Assembly: GCA_003545515.1 (NCBI GenBank)
Contig: DPYD01000063.1
Location: 1 to 15,357 of the forward strand
From: Candidatus Kaiserbacteria bacterium
GTDB lineage: Bacteria > Patescibacteriota > Minisyncoccia > Phycocordibacterales > UBA2100
Length of the DNA: 15,357 nucleotides
Direction: 5' to 3'
Below, in pieces: positions 1-6,751 of this stretch. Within the stretch, counting starts at the first letter, position 1; each line of letters opens with the position of its first letter. The translations under genes and the position numbers were made by a program. The notes below the pieces were generated by a model. That model saw only the letters and a program-made list of their open reading frames with translations, had not been told where the DNA came from and ran no database searches.

Positions 1-927
1 TATACGCTCCGAAGTGAGAAAGTAAAACAGATATTTAAAGTCCAGGAAACAATTATACGATCGTTCCGCGAAGCTCTAAAAAGAGAAGAATTCACTGAAT
101 TCCAAGCGCCGGTTCTTGTTGGGGCAGATGCGGAGGGGGGAGCTGCAGCATTTCCCGTTGAATATTATTACGATCAAAAAGCGTATCTCGCGACAAGTCC
201 ACAGTTGTATAAACAAATTATGGTGGGTGTGTACGAGCGCGTCTTCGCGACACCAAAAGTATTTCGTGCAGAGAAACACTCTACAAGTCGGCATCTCCCA
301 GAATATACTTCTCTAGATTTTGAGATGGGCTTTATCGATGACCACAAAGATGTGATGCAGATGCTAGAAGGTACTATTCGACATATTGTGAATAGTGTTG
401 TAGAAATGCACGATATAGCGCAACCACTTATTCCGGGAAAAATACCTATTCTCAAATTGCGTGAAGCTCAGAAAATCCTCAACGTTCCTGAAGAACCAGA
501 TCTAGATCCTGAACACGAACGGCAGATTTGCGAGTGGGCAAAAGAGAAACACGCATCAGAATTCATATTCATCACGCACTACCCGGTGTCAAAGCGTCCC
601 TTTTACACATATGAGGATGAGAACGACCCCGGATTCACGAAAAGCTTTGACCTACTGTTCCGCGGACTCGAGATTACAACAGGAGGGCAGCGCATTCACG
701 ACCATGATCTCCTCATAGAGCGTATTCAAAGCAGAGGGCTCGATCCAAAAAGATTCTCCTTTTACCTTCAAACATTTAAATACGGAATGCCTCCTCATGG
801 CGGTTCGGCAACTGGCCTTGAGCGTATAACTGCACGCCTTCTCAATCTTGTAAACGTTAAGGAGGCGACACTTTTCCCGCGTGATCTCAATCGCATTGAC
901 AACCTTCTCTCTACCGATGAAGCATGA
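1..927 (+). CDS. aspS: Aspartyl-tRNA synthetase, archaeal-type class IIb (5' end outside window)
   Basis: Charges tRNA with aspartate in the cytoplasm. The frame is open from base 1, so the N-terminus, including the OB-fold anticodon-binding domain expected in a protein of about 430 residues, lies upstream; 308 residues are visible. The SPQLYKQ segment (about residues 65-71) is the typical AspRS form. Class II motif 2 follows as FRAEKHSTSRH (88-98), and motif 3 ends in GLER (272-275) with the LFPRD tail typical of this family. The short archaeal form, without the bacterial GAD insertion, is often non-discriminating. If the genome has GatCAB and lacks AsnRS, this enzyme would also charge tRNA-Asn; that is inference. 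Archaeal-type AsnRS is the nearest alternative, but SPQLYKQ argues for AspRS. The stop overlaps the scpA start by ATGA at 924-927. Confidence 0.93.
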   Translation, partial: YTLRSEKVKQIFKVQETIIRSFREALKREEFTEFQAPVLVGADAEGGAAAFPVEYYYDQKAYLATSPQLYKQIMVGVYERVFATPKVFRAEKHSTSRHLPEYTSLDFEMGFIDDHKDVMQMLEGTIRHIVNSVVEMHDIAQPLIPGKIPILKLREAQKILNVPEEPDLDPEHERQICEWAKEKHASEFIFITHYPVSKRPFYTYEDENDPGFTKSFDLLFRGLEITTGGQRIHDHDLLIERIQSRGLDPKRFSFYLQTFKYGMPPHGGSATGLERITARLLNLVNVKEATLFPRDLNRIDNLLSTDEA

Positions 928-1649
928 ATGAGAAATTCCACATTGAAACAACGGCATACCAAGGACCGTTGGAGACCCTTTTAAATCTCATCGAAGAGCG
1001 TAAACTTTCCGTGTCCGAAGTATCGCTTGCGGAAGTGTGCGACGCATACCTTGCATACGTGGAGAAACTGCCGGAACTTCCTCTGGGTGAGACGGCTCAA
1101 TTCATTCTCGTTGCATCCACTCTGCTTCTCATCAAATCTCGCACTCTTCTTCCCACGCTCTCACTTTCCGAAGAGGAAAAGGAGAGCGTGGAGGAGCTGG
1201 AACGTCGTCTTGCGCGTTACACGCTCGTGCGGAAGGCGGCGAAACTTTTACGCCGCGAATGGGGAAAGACACCGCTTATGCTTAGAACGCGCGCGCCGAT
1301 ACGAATGCCCGTATTTGCTCCCGCTGAAGCAACACTCGAGCGTGTCAGCGCCATCGCCAAACGGCTCGTATCTATGCTTCCGAAGCCCGAAAAACTCGCA
1401 CAGGTCGCTGTAGCACCTATACTCGCCCTGGAAGACGTTATAACGAGCTTGAAGGTTCGCATCGCATCCGCCTTGAAAGCTCGTTTCAGTGAACTCACGC
1501 GCTCCCGCAATAAACAAGAGACGATCGTCTACTTCCTCGCCACACTGGAACTTGTGCGCTCAGGTTCAATAAGCGCGACGCAAGAGCGGCTGTTTGAAGA
1601 TATAACGCTAGTTGCAGAAATGCCCCAACTACCCCGTTATGGTGCGTGA
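924..1649 (+). CDS. scpA: Segregation and condensation protein A (ScpA kleisin)
   Basis: ScpA is the kleisin that bridges SMC heads and binds ScpB in the bacterial condensin complex, which compacts and separates chromosomes. The 241-residue length is normal. The N-terminal signature has GPL at residues 14-16 followed by a leucine-rich helix. Next comes the conserved stretch with LLLIKSRTLLP (about residues 67-77), which is diagnostic of ScpA. An acidic linker (SEEEKESVEELE) follows, and the C-terminal 70 or so residues fit the winged helix that contacts SMC. The start is the ATG in the ATGA overlap with aspS, so translational coupling is likely. scpB follows after 46 nt; SMC is not in the window. 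Confidence 0.93.
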   Translation: MNEKFHIETTAYQGPLETLLNLIEERKLSVSEVSLAEVCDAYLAYVEKLPELPLGETAQFILVASTLLLIKSRTLLPTLSLSEEEKESVEELERRLARYTLVRKAAKLLRREWGKTPLMLRTRAPIRMPVFAPAEATLERVSAIAKRLVSMLPKPEKLAQVAVAPILALEDVITSLKVRIASALKARFSELTRSRNKQETIVYFLATLELVRSGSISATQERLFEDITLVAEMPQLPRYGA

Positions 1650-1654
1650 ATAGT

Positions 1655-1682
1655 TTTCAGTTGTCAGCTTTCAGCTTTCGGA
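1655..1682 (+). repeat. Short 7-bp-period tandem repeat between scpA and scpB
   Basis: The scpA-scpB gap contains four imperfect consecutive copies of a TTTCAGC-like heptamer: TTTCAGT, TGTCAGC, TTTCAGC and TTTCGGA. It starts six bases after the scpA stop and ends 13 bases before the scpB ATG. No function is evident. It could be a low-complexity intergenic repeat of the kind scattered through the genome. Confidence 0.5.
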
Positions 1683-1695
1683 AATACAAATATAT

Positions 1696-2265
1696 ATGAA
1701 CGAAGAGGTAACAACAGGAACATTATCACAACGCGCGGAGGCCCTGCTCTTTACCGAAGGCGGTGCCATGACGCATCGCAAACTCTTATCGCTCCTTGGA
1801 TGCAAAGAAGGCGAATTAACTTCAGCGCTCAAGGAGCTGAGCGAACAGTTGCAGGGAAGAGGGGTATCTCTCATTCAAACGGACAACGAGGTGAGTCTTG
1901 CTGTTTCAAAAAGCACGTCGGGAACCGTGCAAGAGGCGCTAGAGCGCGAACTTTCGCGTGATATCGGCGATGCGGGTCTCGAGATACTTTCAATCGTACT
2001 GTATGCGGGCCCCTCTACGCGTGCAAAGATAGATTACATACGTGGCGTCAATTCCGCCTCCACTTTGCGCACACTGCTAGCCCGCGAACTCTTGGAGCGC
2101 GAAGGGAATCCCAACGATGCTCGCGAATATCTTTACAAACCGACGGTCGAACTATTGGCACATCTCGGCGTCTCGAACATGAACGAACTGCCCGATTATG
2201 TTACGATAGCCACCGAGCTGAAGAATTTTGAACATCATGGAGACACAGAAAGAGCAACCGGGTGA
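1696..2265 (+). CDS. scpB: Segregation and condensation protein B (ScpB)
   Basis: ScpB is the dimeric winged-helix partner that binds ScpA in the SMC-ScpAB complex. The 189-residue protein starts with the usual EALLFTEGG-type helix (about residues 14-22) of the first winged helix. The second winged helix includes LEILSIVLYAGPSTRAKIDYIRG-like sequence (about residues 95-117), where ScpB proteins carry the conserved E-x-L-x-I-x-x-Y stretch followed by an arginine- or isoleucine-rich turn. The C-terminal part keeps the Y-x-(T/P)-x-x-(F/L)-L-x-x-x-G pattern (YKPTVELLAHLG). The ATG at 1696 has no Shine-Dalgarno sequence; AT-rich sequence precedes it. Its 3' end overlaps the next gene by 29 nt if that gene starts at 2237. 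Identification is supported by the scpA neighbour. Confidence 0.92.
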   Translation: MNEEVTTGTLSQRAEALLFTEGGAMTHRKLLSLLGCKEGELTSALKELSEQLQGRGVSLIQTDNEVSLAVSKSTSGTVQEALERELSRDIGDAGLEILSIVLYAGPSTRAKIDYIRGVNSASTLRTLLARELLEREGNPNDAREYLYKPTVELLAHLGVSNMNELPDYVTIATELKNFEHHGDTERATG

Positions 2266-3226
2266 ACTTCCTGACGAAAAGTATCAGCACCCCCGGCCTC
2301 CTGTCGGAAATATGTTGGGCGCAGGATTTCTGGCGGTTTTCTTGTTTGGCACACTCGCAATTACGGCGATATATGTATTCCCGCTGGAGAATCCCGAGTC
2401 TCAAGTTGCGTCTGCCGCAAGCGTTTATGATCCATACGCGAACGTTAAGCTTTCCGCAACAAGCGCAATTGTCGTTGATCTTACGAACGGGAAAACCCTC
2501 TTTGCTTTGAATACGGACACCCAGCTGCCGTTGGCGTCACTCACGAAAATTGCTCTTGTGCAGGCGGCGTCTGAAGTATTGCTTCCGGACGACATCATTT
2601 TTGTCGCGCGCGACATTACGAGCGCGGGTGGCGTACAAATCTTACCCGCAGGGAAGTCTTGGCGTACGCAAGATATCATCGACGCTGTTCTTGTAGCGTC
2701 CTCGAATAATGGCGCTGAGATTCTTGCAGAAGTCGCAAATAAACTCTTACACGAACGTTTCCCGGAGGCACCAGCCGACACAACCTTGTGGCGTATGAAT
2801 GCTCTTGCCCGAGAATTGGGGCTCAAACAAACATACTTTCTAAGCGTGAACGGCCTCGACGTGTCGGACACGTTCGCAAGCGCGTACGGCTCCGCACGTG
2901 ATATGGCCACTCTTTTCACTCACGCATTTGAGACGAATTCCATGGCATTTTCCGGTACGGCACGAGAGGGAATCACGTTTATCTCGAGTGACGAAACACA
3001 GGGGACGATCGCCCGTAACACAAACGAGCTCGCGGGAGTTATACCCGGACTTATAATGGGAAAAACGGGATTTACGGATTTGGCTGGAGGAAATCTTGTT
3101 GTGATATTCGACGTCGGTATCGTGCATCCTGTTGTTGCGGTAGTTTTAGGATCAACACAAGAAGGCAGGTTTGAAGACATGCAAAAGCTCGTGAATGTAA
3201 CTCGAACCCTGATCACCGCAGAATAG
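2237..3226 (+). CDS. D-alanyl-D-alanine carboxypeptidase-like penicillin-binding protein (peptidase S11), membrane-anchored
   Basis: Low-molecular-weight PBP expected to remove the terminal D-Ala from peptidoglycan stem peptides outside the membrane. All three active-site motifs are intact: S101-L-T-K104, S156-N-N158 and K276-T-G278. A short cytoplasmic tail is followed by one hydrophobic segment (about residues 27-47), which may be an anchor or an uncleaved signal. The catalytic domain fills the remainder of the 329 residues. There is no obvious C-terminal amphipathic anchor, consistent with N-terminal anchoring. I chose ATG 2237 over an in-frame TTG at 2228. Either start lies inside the scpB 3' end, implying coupled expression. 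Its position before mraY, ftsW and murG agrees with a wall role. A beta-lactamase-like fold of another function is possible but less likely. Confidence 0.88.
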   Translation: METQKEQPGELPDEKYQHPRPPVGNMLGAGFLAVFLFGTLAITAIYVFPLENPESQVASAASVYDPYANVKLSATSAIVVDLTNGKTLFALNTDTQLPLASLTKIALVQAASEVLLPDDIIFVARDITSAGGVQILPAGKSWRTQDIIDAVLVASSNNGAEILAEVANKLLHERFPEAPADTTLWRMNALARELGLKQTYFLSVNGLDVSDTFASAYGSARDMATLFTHAFETNSMAFSGTAREGITFISSDETQGTIARNTNELAGVIPGLIMGKTGFTDLAGGNLVVIFDVGIVHPVVAVVLGSTQEGRFEDMQKLVNVTRTLITAE

Positions 3227-3253
3227 GATAATTTCCCACGCCTCCCCCGAAGA

Positions 3254-3281
3254 TTCTCCTCTTGCTTGCGTACGCTATACT
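3254..3281 (+). promoter_or_regulatory. Candidate promoter of mraY with leaderless geometry
   Basis: The 61-nt gap before mraY ends with a -10-like TATACT at 3276-3281. A weak -35-like TTCTCC (3254-3259) lies 16 nt upstream. The hexamer ends six bases before the ATG at 3288, so a start seven bases downstream of the -10 would coincide with the A of the start codon. An 8-bp palindrome, GCGTACGC (3268-3275), directly abuts the -10. No Shine-Dalgarno sequence is present. The -35 is poor, so this remains a prediction. Confidence 0.4.
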
Positions 3282-3287
3282 ATACCT

Positions 3288-4349
3288 ATGCTTCCAGATA
3301 TAGTGAGGGTTTTGGCCCCGGCCACCGCATCTTTCGTCATCGGCATGGCGATTACTCCGCTTGTAACCCTTTATCTTTACAAATATAAAGCTTGGAAAAA
3401 ACGTCCGGGAAAACAAGCGCTCGACGGAACTGAAGCTCTTGAGTTCAATCGTCTTCACGAAGAACGTGAAGTACGTGCGCCTCGTATGGGCGGCATTGTA
3501 ATATGGGGAAGCGCAGCTCTTACTATTCTCGGTATCGCGCTTTTTGTTCGATTCGTTCCCGAAGCCGGACTCTTCAAACTAGATTTCCTTTCGCGCAATC
3601 AGACATGGATACCGTTTGCAACACTTCTCGTAGGAGCCTTCGTCGGCATGGCAGACGACATTCTCACCATTCGAGTCGGCGGTCGCGGAGTGCCTCTTTC
3701 TCTACGGCTATCTCTCGTTGTTCTCCTATCTTCATTCATTGGTTGGTGGTTTTGGGAGAAACTCGATGTCACGGCTGTCAACATACCGTTCGGCGCTCCC
3801 CTGGAGGTCGGATGGCTCGTTATCCCGCTTTTCGTTACCATATCGCTTGCACTGTATGCTTCCGGCGTTATTGACGGCATAGACGGACTCTCTGGAGGTG
3901 TTTTTGGCTCGATTTTCGCTTCCTACGCCATTATATCCTTCGCTCAAGATCAGATAGATCTGGCGGCGTTTTCAGCTGCCGTTCTTGGCGGAATCTTAGC
4001 TTTCTTATGGTTCAACATCCCTCCTGCGCGCTTTTATATGTCGGAAACAGGAACAATGGCTCTCACGCTCACGATAGCGACTCTCGCGTTCATGACCGAC
4101 TCTCTGGGCGGTGGAGTCGGCATCGCGGTTCTCCCTGTTATCGGCGCCCTGCTTGCGGCAACCGTATTCTCAAACATAGTACAGACGGTGTCTAAGAAAT
4201 TCTTCGGCAAAAAAATCTTCCGAATCGCACCTTTACATCATCACTTTGAAGCCATCGGATGGCCCGCGTATAAAGTAGTCATGCGTTACTGGGTTCTTTC
4301 TGTTGTATTTGCGTTCGCGGGCGTTATTCTTGCGCTCGCTTCGATATAG
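3288..4349 (+). CDS. mraY: Phospho-N-acetylmuramoyl-pentapeptide-transferase (MraY)
   Basis: Transfers phospho-MurNAc-pentapeptide to undecaprenyl phosphate, making lipid I at the inner face of the membrane. The protein has 353 residues and about ten hydrophobic segments, as expected. The first cytoplasmic loop holds the RPGKQ and RAPRMGG signatures. The first aspartate pair is ADD (D123-D124), the second is I-D196-G-I-D199-G-L, and the histidine cluster PLHHHFE is at 315-321 (HHH 317-319). Two departures from classical MraY are visible. The usual MGDxGS motif reads MSETGT, with E253 where the conserved aspartate is expected. The N-L-T-D-G motif reads G-V-I-D-G. The remaining signatures and the ftsW-murG neighbours still make MraY the best call rather than WecA. 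ftsW begins four bases after the stop. Confidence 0.92.
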   Translation: MLPDIVRVLAPATASFVIGMAITPLVTLYLYKYKAWKKRPGKQALDGTEALEFNRLHEEREVRAPRMGGIVIWGSAALTILGIALFVRFVPEAGLFKLDFLSRNQTWIPFATLLVGAFVGMADDILTIRVGGRGVPLSLRLSLVVLLSSFIGWWFWEKLDVTAVNIPFGAPLEVGWLVIPLFVTISLALYASGVIDGIDGLSGGVFGSIFASYAIISFAQDQIDLAAFSAAVLGGILAFLWFNIPPARFYMSETGTMALTLTIATLAFMTDSLGGGVGIAVLPVIGALLAATVFSNIVQTVSKKFFGKKIFRIAPLHHHFEAIGWPAYKVVMRYWVLSVVFAFAGVILALASI

Positions 4350-4353
4350 ACAT

Positions 4354-5463
4354 ATGTCCAGACGAACCTCTAGTGTGGACAAACCACTGGCAATACTGCT
4401 CGTCCTTCTTGTTGGAAGCGGCCTATTTATATTTTCCTCGGCTCTCTTCGGACCACTCGCACGCGGCGCTTCAAACACATCTTCGGTCGCCTTCAACCAT
4501 CTTGTTCTCGGCGTTGGTGCAGGGCTCATAGCATTACTCGCGGCGAGTTTCATCAACTATCGCACTTGGCGCCGTTTTGCACCGCATCTCTTCCTGCTTG
4601 CGCTTGTCGCAACCGCACTCGTCTTTATACCATCCTTGGGCTTTGAACACGGCGGCGGCAGACGATGGATCGCCATCGCCGGCCTAACGTTTCAACCCTC
4701 TGAAGCGCTCAAAATAGGGACCATTTTTATGGCTGCCGCATATTTTTCTTTTATTCAAGCCCGAATACTGCAAATACCGTATGGCCTCGGAGGTTTTCTT
4801 GCACTTTTATCCTTTCCCGCGGTACTTCTTATTCTTCAGCCAGATGTCGGGACTTTGGGCGTCATCGTACTTTCTACCGGAACGGTGTTTCTCGTAGCAG
4901 GAGCCCGTATGCGGGACGTAGCCATTTTGCTATGTATAGGAATCATTGTTATCTCGACGCTTGCGGTCATCAAACCGCATGTGCGCGACCGTGTAGAGAC
5001 ATTTTTTGATCCCTCGCGCGCACCCCAAGCAGAAGGATGGCAGATCAGACAATCTCTGATAGCTATCGGCTCTGGTGAGCTTACGGGACGCGGATTTGGA
5101 CAGAGCGTCCAGAAATTTACCTATTTACCTGAACCGATGGGAGATTCAATCTTTGCAATAGCGGGAGAGGAATTCGGTTTCATCGGAGCGGCGTCCATTA
5201 TCGGGCTTTTTCTTGCATTCGCCTTGCGCGGCTTTGCGATAGCTTCTCGCGCCGCGGATCCTTTTGGAGCACTCCTCGCGGTCGGCATCTCCTCATATCT
5301 TTCTATAGAAGCGTTCGTTAATATCGCAGGAATGCTGGGCGTCATACCTCTCACGGGAGTGCCTTTGACCTTCATAAGCCAAGGGGGAAGCGCCATGCTC
5401 GTCTCGCTCTTTTCCGCGGGAGTTCTTCTTAATATTTCCAAATACGTTCGCCGCACAAAATGA
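4354..5463 (+). CDS. ftsW: SEDS peptidoglycan polymerase FtsW
   Basis: SEDS-family glycosyltransferase that polymerises lipid II at the division septum, working with a class B PBP. The 369-residue protein is almost wholly hydrophobic, with about ten membrane segments. Family signatures are present: GGGRRWI, FQPSE, a GWQIRQSLIAIGSG loop, and PEPMGDSIFAIAGEE, whose D264 matches the essential extracellular aspartate of FtsW/RodA. The C-terminal TGVPLTFISQGGS motif is also present. I chose ATG 4354, four bases after the mraY stop; an in-frame TTG at 4303 would place the start inside mraY. Sequence alone cannot fully exclude RodA, but the placement between mraY and murG favours FtsW. murD, which commonly lies between mraY and ftsW, is missing. 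Confidence 0.9.
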   Translation: MSRRTSSVDKPLAILLVLLVGSGLFIFSSALFGPLARGASNTSSVAFNHLVLGVGAGLIALLAASFINYRTWRRFAPHLFLLALVATALVFIPSLGFEHGGGRRWIAIAGLTFQPSEALKIGTIFMAAAYFSFIQARILQIPYGLGGFLALLSFPAVLLILQPDVGTLGVIVLSTGTVFLVAGARMRDVAILLCIGIIVISTLAVIKPHVRDRVETFFDPSRAPQAEGWQIRQSLIAIGSGELTGRGFGQSVQKFTYLPEPMGDSIFAIAGEEFGFIGAASIIGLFLAFALRGFAIASRAADPFGALLAVGISSYLSIEAFVNIAGMLGVIPLTGVPLTFISQGGSAMLVSLFSAGVLLNISKYVRRTK

Positions 5464-5476
5464 CCTTTCGACATCG

Positions 5477-5579
5477 CCCCGTTAGGGGGAGGGAATCATG
5501 TTTATCCTGCGGCTCCTGCCTGCGCCGTGCCAGCACAGGTAGACGCAGGCAGGCGGAAATGTGAGAGTAATATTTCCGC
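5477..5579. repeat. Cluster of small inverted repeats upstream of murG
   Basis: The 145-nt ftsW-murG gap is packed with perfect short inverted repeats. CCCC/GGGG with loop GTTA occupies 5477-5488. CCTGCCTGCG/CGCAGGCAGG is a 10-bp stem at 5515-5524 and 5544-5553. An 8-bp stem, GCGGAAAT/ATTTCCGC, lies at 5553-5560 and 5572-5579 and shares one base with the preceding stem. No T-run follows any of them, so they are not ordinary intrinsic terminators. They may shape the message between ftsW and murG or be copies of an intergenic repeat. Confidence 0.6.
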
Positions 5580-5602
5580 GACCTCTAACGAGGTGCTAAA
5601 AT
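5574..5602 (+). promoter_or_regulatory. Candidate leaderless promoter of murG with internal hairpin
   Basis: An extended -10, TGCTAAAAT, ends at 5602, with hexamer TAAAAT at 5597-5602 and the TG at 5594-5595. A poor -35-like TTCCGC lies at 5574-5579, 17 nt upstream. Between them is a perfect dyad, ACCTC-TAAC-GAGGT (5581-5594). The hexamer ends six bases before the murG ATG (5609), so the predicted transcription start is the A of the start codon. This is the same spacing as at mraY. Confidence 0.45.
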
Positions 5603-5608
5603 GGCCGA

Positions 5609-6751
5609 ATGCGAATTGTACTTACTGGCGGAGGAAGCGGAGGGCACTTTTACCCTCTCATAGCGGTGACCGAGGCCCTGGAGGATATTGTGAAAGAACG
5701 CAAGCTGATAGAGCCGGAACTTTTTTATGCCGGCCCGTCGCCCTTTGATGACACTGCTCTTATCGAGCACGAAATAACGCATCTGCCGAACTCTGCGGGC
5801 AAGAGGCGTCATCACCCGAGTATTCTTAATATCTTTGACATATTCAAGACAGGGTGGGGCATTATTCAGGCAACTATCGGACTTTTTCAACTCTACCCGG
5901 ACATTGTGTTCTCTACGGGAGGATATGCGGCGTTCCCAACCCTATGGGCGGCGCGACTTTTACGGATTCCGGTAATCATCTATGATGCGGATGTGATGCC
6001 TGGTCGCGTGTCGATGTGGTCGGCACGTTTCGCGCACTGGATAGCGCTTGCGCATCCAGACGCGGCTAAACAATTTCCCGAAGAATATCTAGAAAAAATA
6101 GCGCGCACCGGTCATCCCATACGCAAAGAGATACTTCTAGTGGCGAAAGAGGGGGAGTATGAGTTCTTGAAACTTGATCGCACCACTCCGACTATCTTCA
6201 TAATGGGTGGCTCACAAGGCGCAGTTGCTCTTAACGAAGCCACTCTGAACGCACTACCGGAGCTTTTAGAAAGCTACAATATCGTTCATCAAACTGGGAA
6301 GACGAACCTAAAAGAGGTTACGGATATCGCTTCCGTTGTTCTCAAGAATTCGCGGCACGCTGATCGCTATCGTCCGTTTGGCCTTTTGAATACGCTCGCC
6401 ATGCGCATGTCGGCAGGTGCGGCATCTGTCATTGTTTCGCGCGCGGGAAGCGGTTCCATTTTCGAGATAGCAACGTGGGGCATTCCGGCCATTCTTGTTC
6501 CGATACCGACTGATATATCCCGTGACCAGACAGAAAATGCATTTTCGTACGCGCGCGCTGGGGCCGCGACGGTCTTGGAGCAAAAAAACCTAGCGCCGCA
6601 TCTCCTTATTGCCGAGATTCGCCGTATCATGGAAGATGAAGCTCTCCAAAAGAGAATGGTGGAAGCCGGGCGTGAGTTTGCGCGGCCGGATGCGGCTCAA
6701 AAAATAGCAAAGATAATCATTGAGACCGCTCTTGAGCATCAGTCAGTATGA
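5609..6751 (+). CDS. murG: UDP-N-acetylglucosamine--lipid I GlcNAc transferase (MurG)
   Basis: Adds GlcNAc to lipid I to make lipid II on the cytoplasmic face of the membrane. The protein has 380 residues in the two-Rossmann GT-B layout. The N-terminal glycine loop GGGSGGH (7-13) carries the conserved histidine. STGGYAAFP replaces the usual GxGGYxxxP. The C-terminal half has MGGSQGA (199-205), SRAGSGSIFE (277-286) and a DQTENA segment, which together bind UDP-GlcNAc. A notable difference is the segment normally reading HEQN, which is Y125-D-A-D128 here. MurG is slightly longer than E. coli MurG (about 355). ATG 5609 is the only sensible start, as the glycine loop begins within six residues. 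The last four bases overlap gltX by ATGA. Confidence 0.92.
   Translation: MRIVLTGGGSGGHFYPLIAVTEALEDIVKERKLIEPELFYAGPSPFDDTALIEHEITHLPNSAGKRRHHPSILNIFDIFKTGWGIIQATIGLFQLYPDIVFSTGGYAAFPTLWAARLLRIPVIIYDADVMPGRVSMWSARFAHWIALAHPDAAKQFPEEYLEKIARTGHPIRKEILLVAKEGEYEFLKLDRTTPTIFIMGGSQGAVALNEATLNALPELLESYNIVHQTGKTNLKEVTDIASVVLKNSRHADRYRPFGLLNTLAMRMSAGAASVIVSRAGSGSIFEIATWGIPAILVPIPTDISRDQTENAFSYARAGAATVLEQKNLAPHLLIAEIRRIMEDEALQKRMVEAGREFARPDAAQKIAKIIIETALEHQSV

Noticed and set aside
2228..2236. TTG start for the carboxypeptidase, and similarly TTG starts at 4303 (ftsW) and 15250 (S41 protease)
   Set aside because: An ATG close downstream is preferable for the carboxypeptidase and ftsW. For the protease the PDZ homology continues upstream to the window edge, so 15250 is internal.
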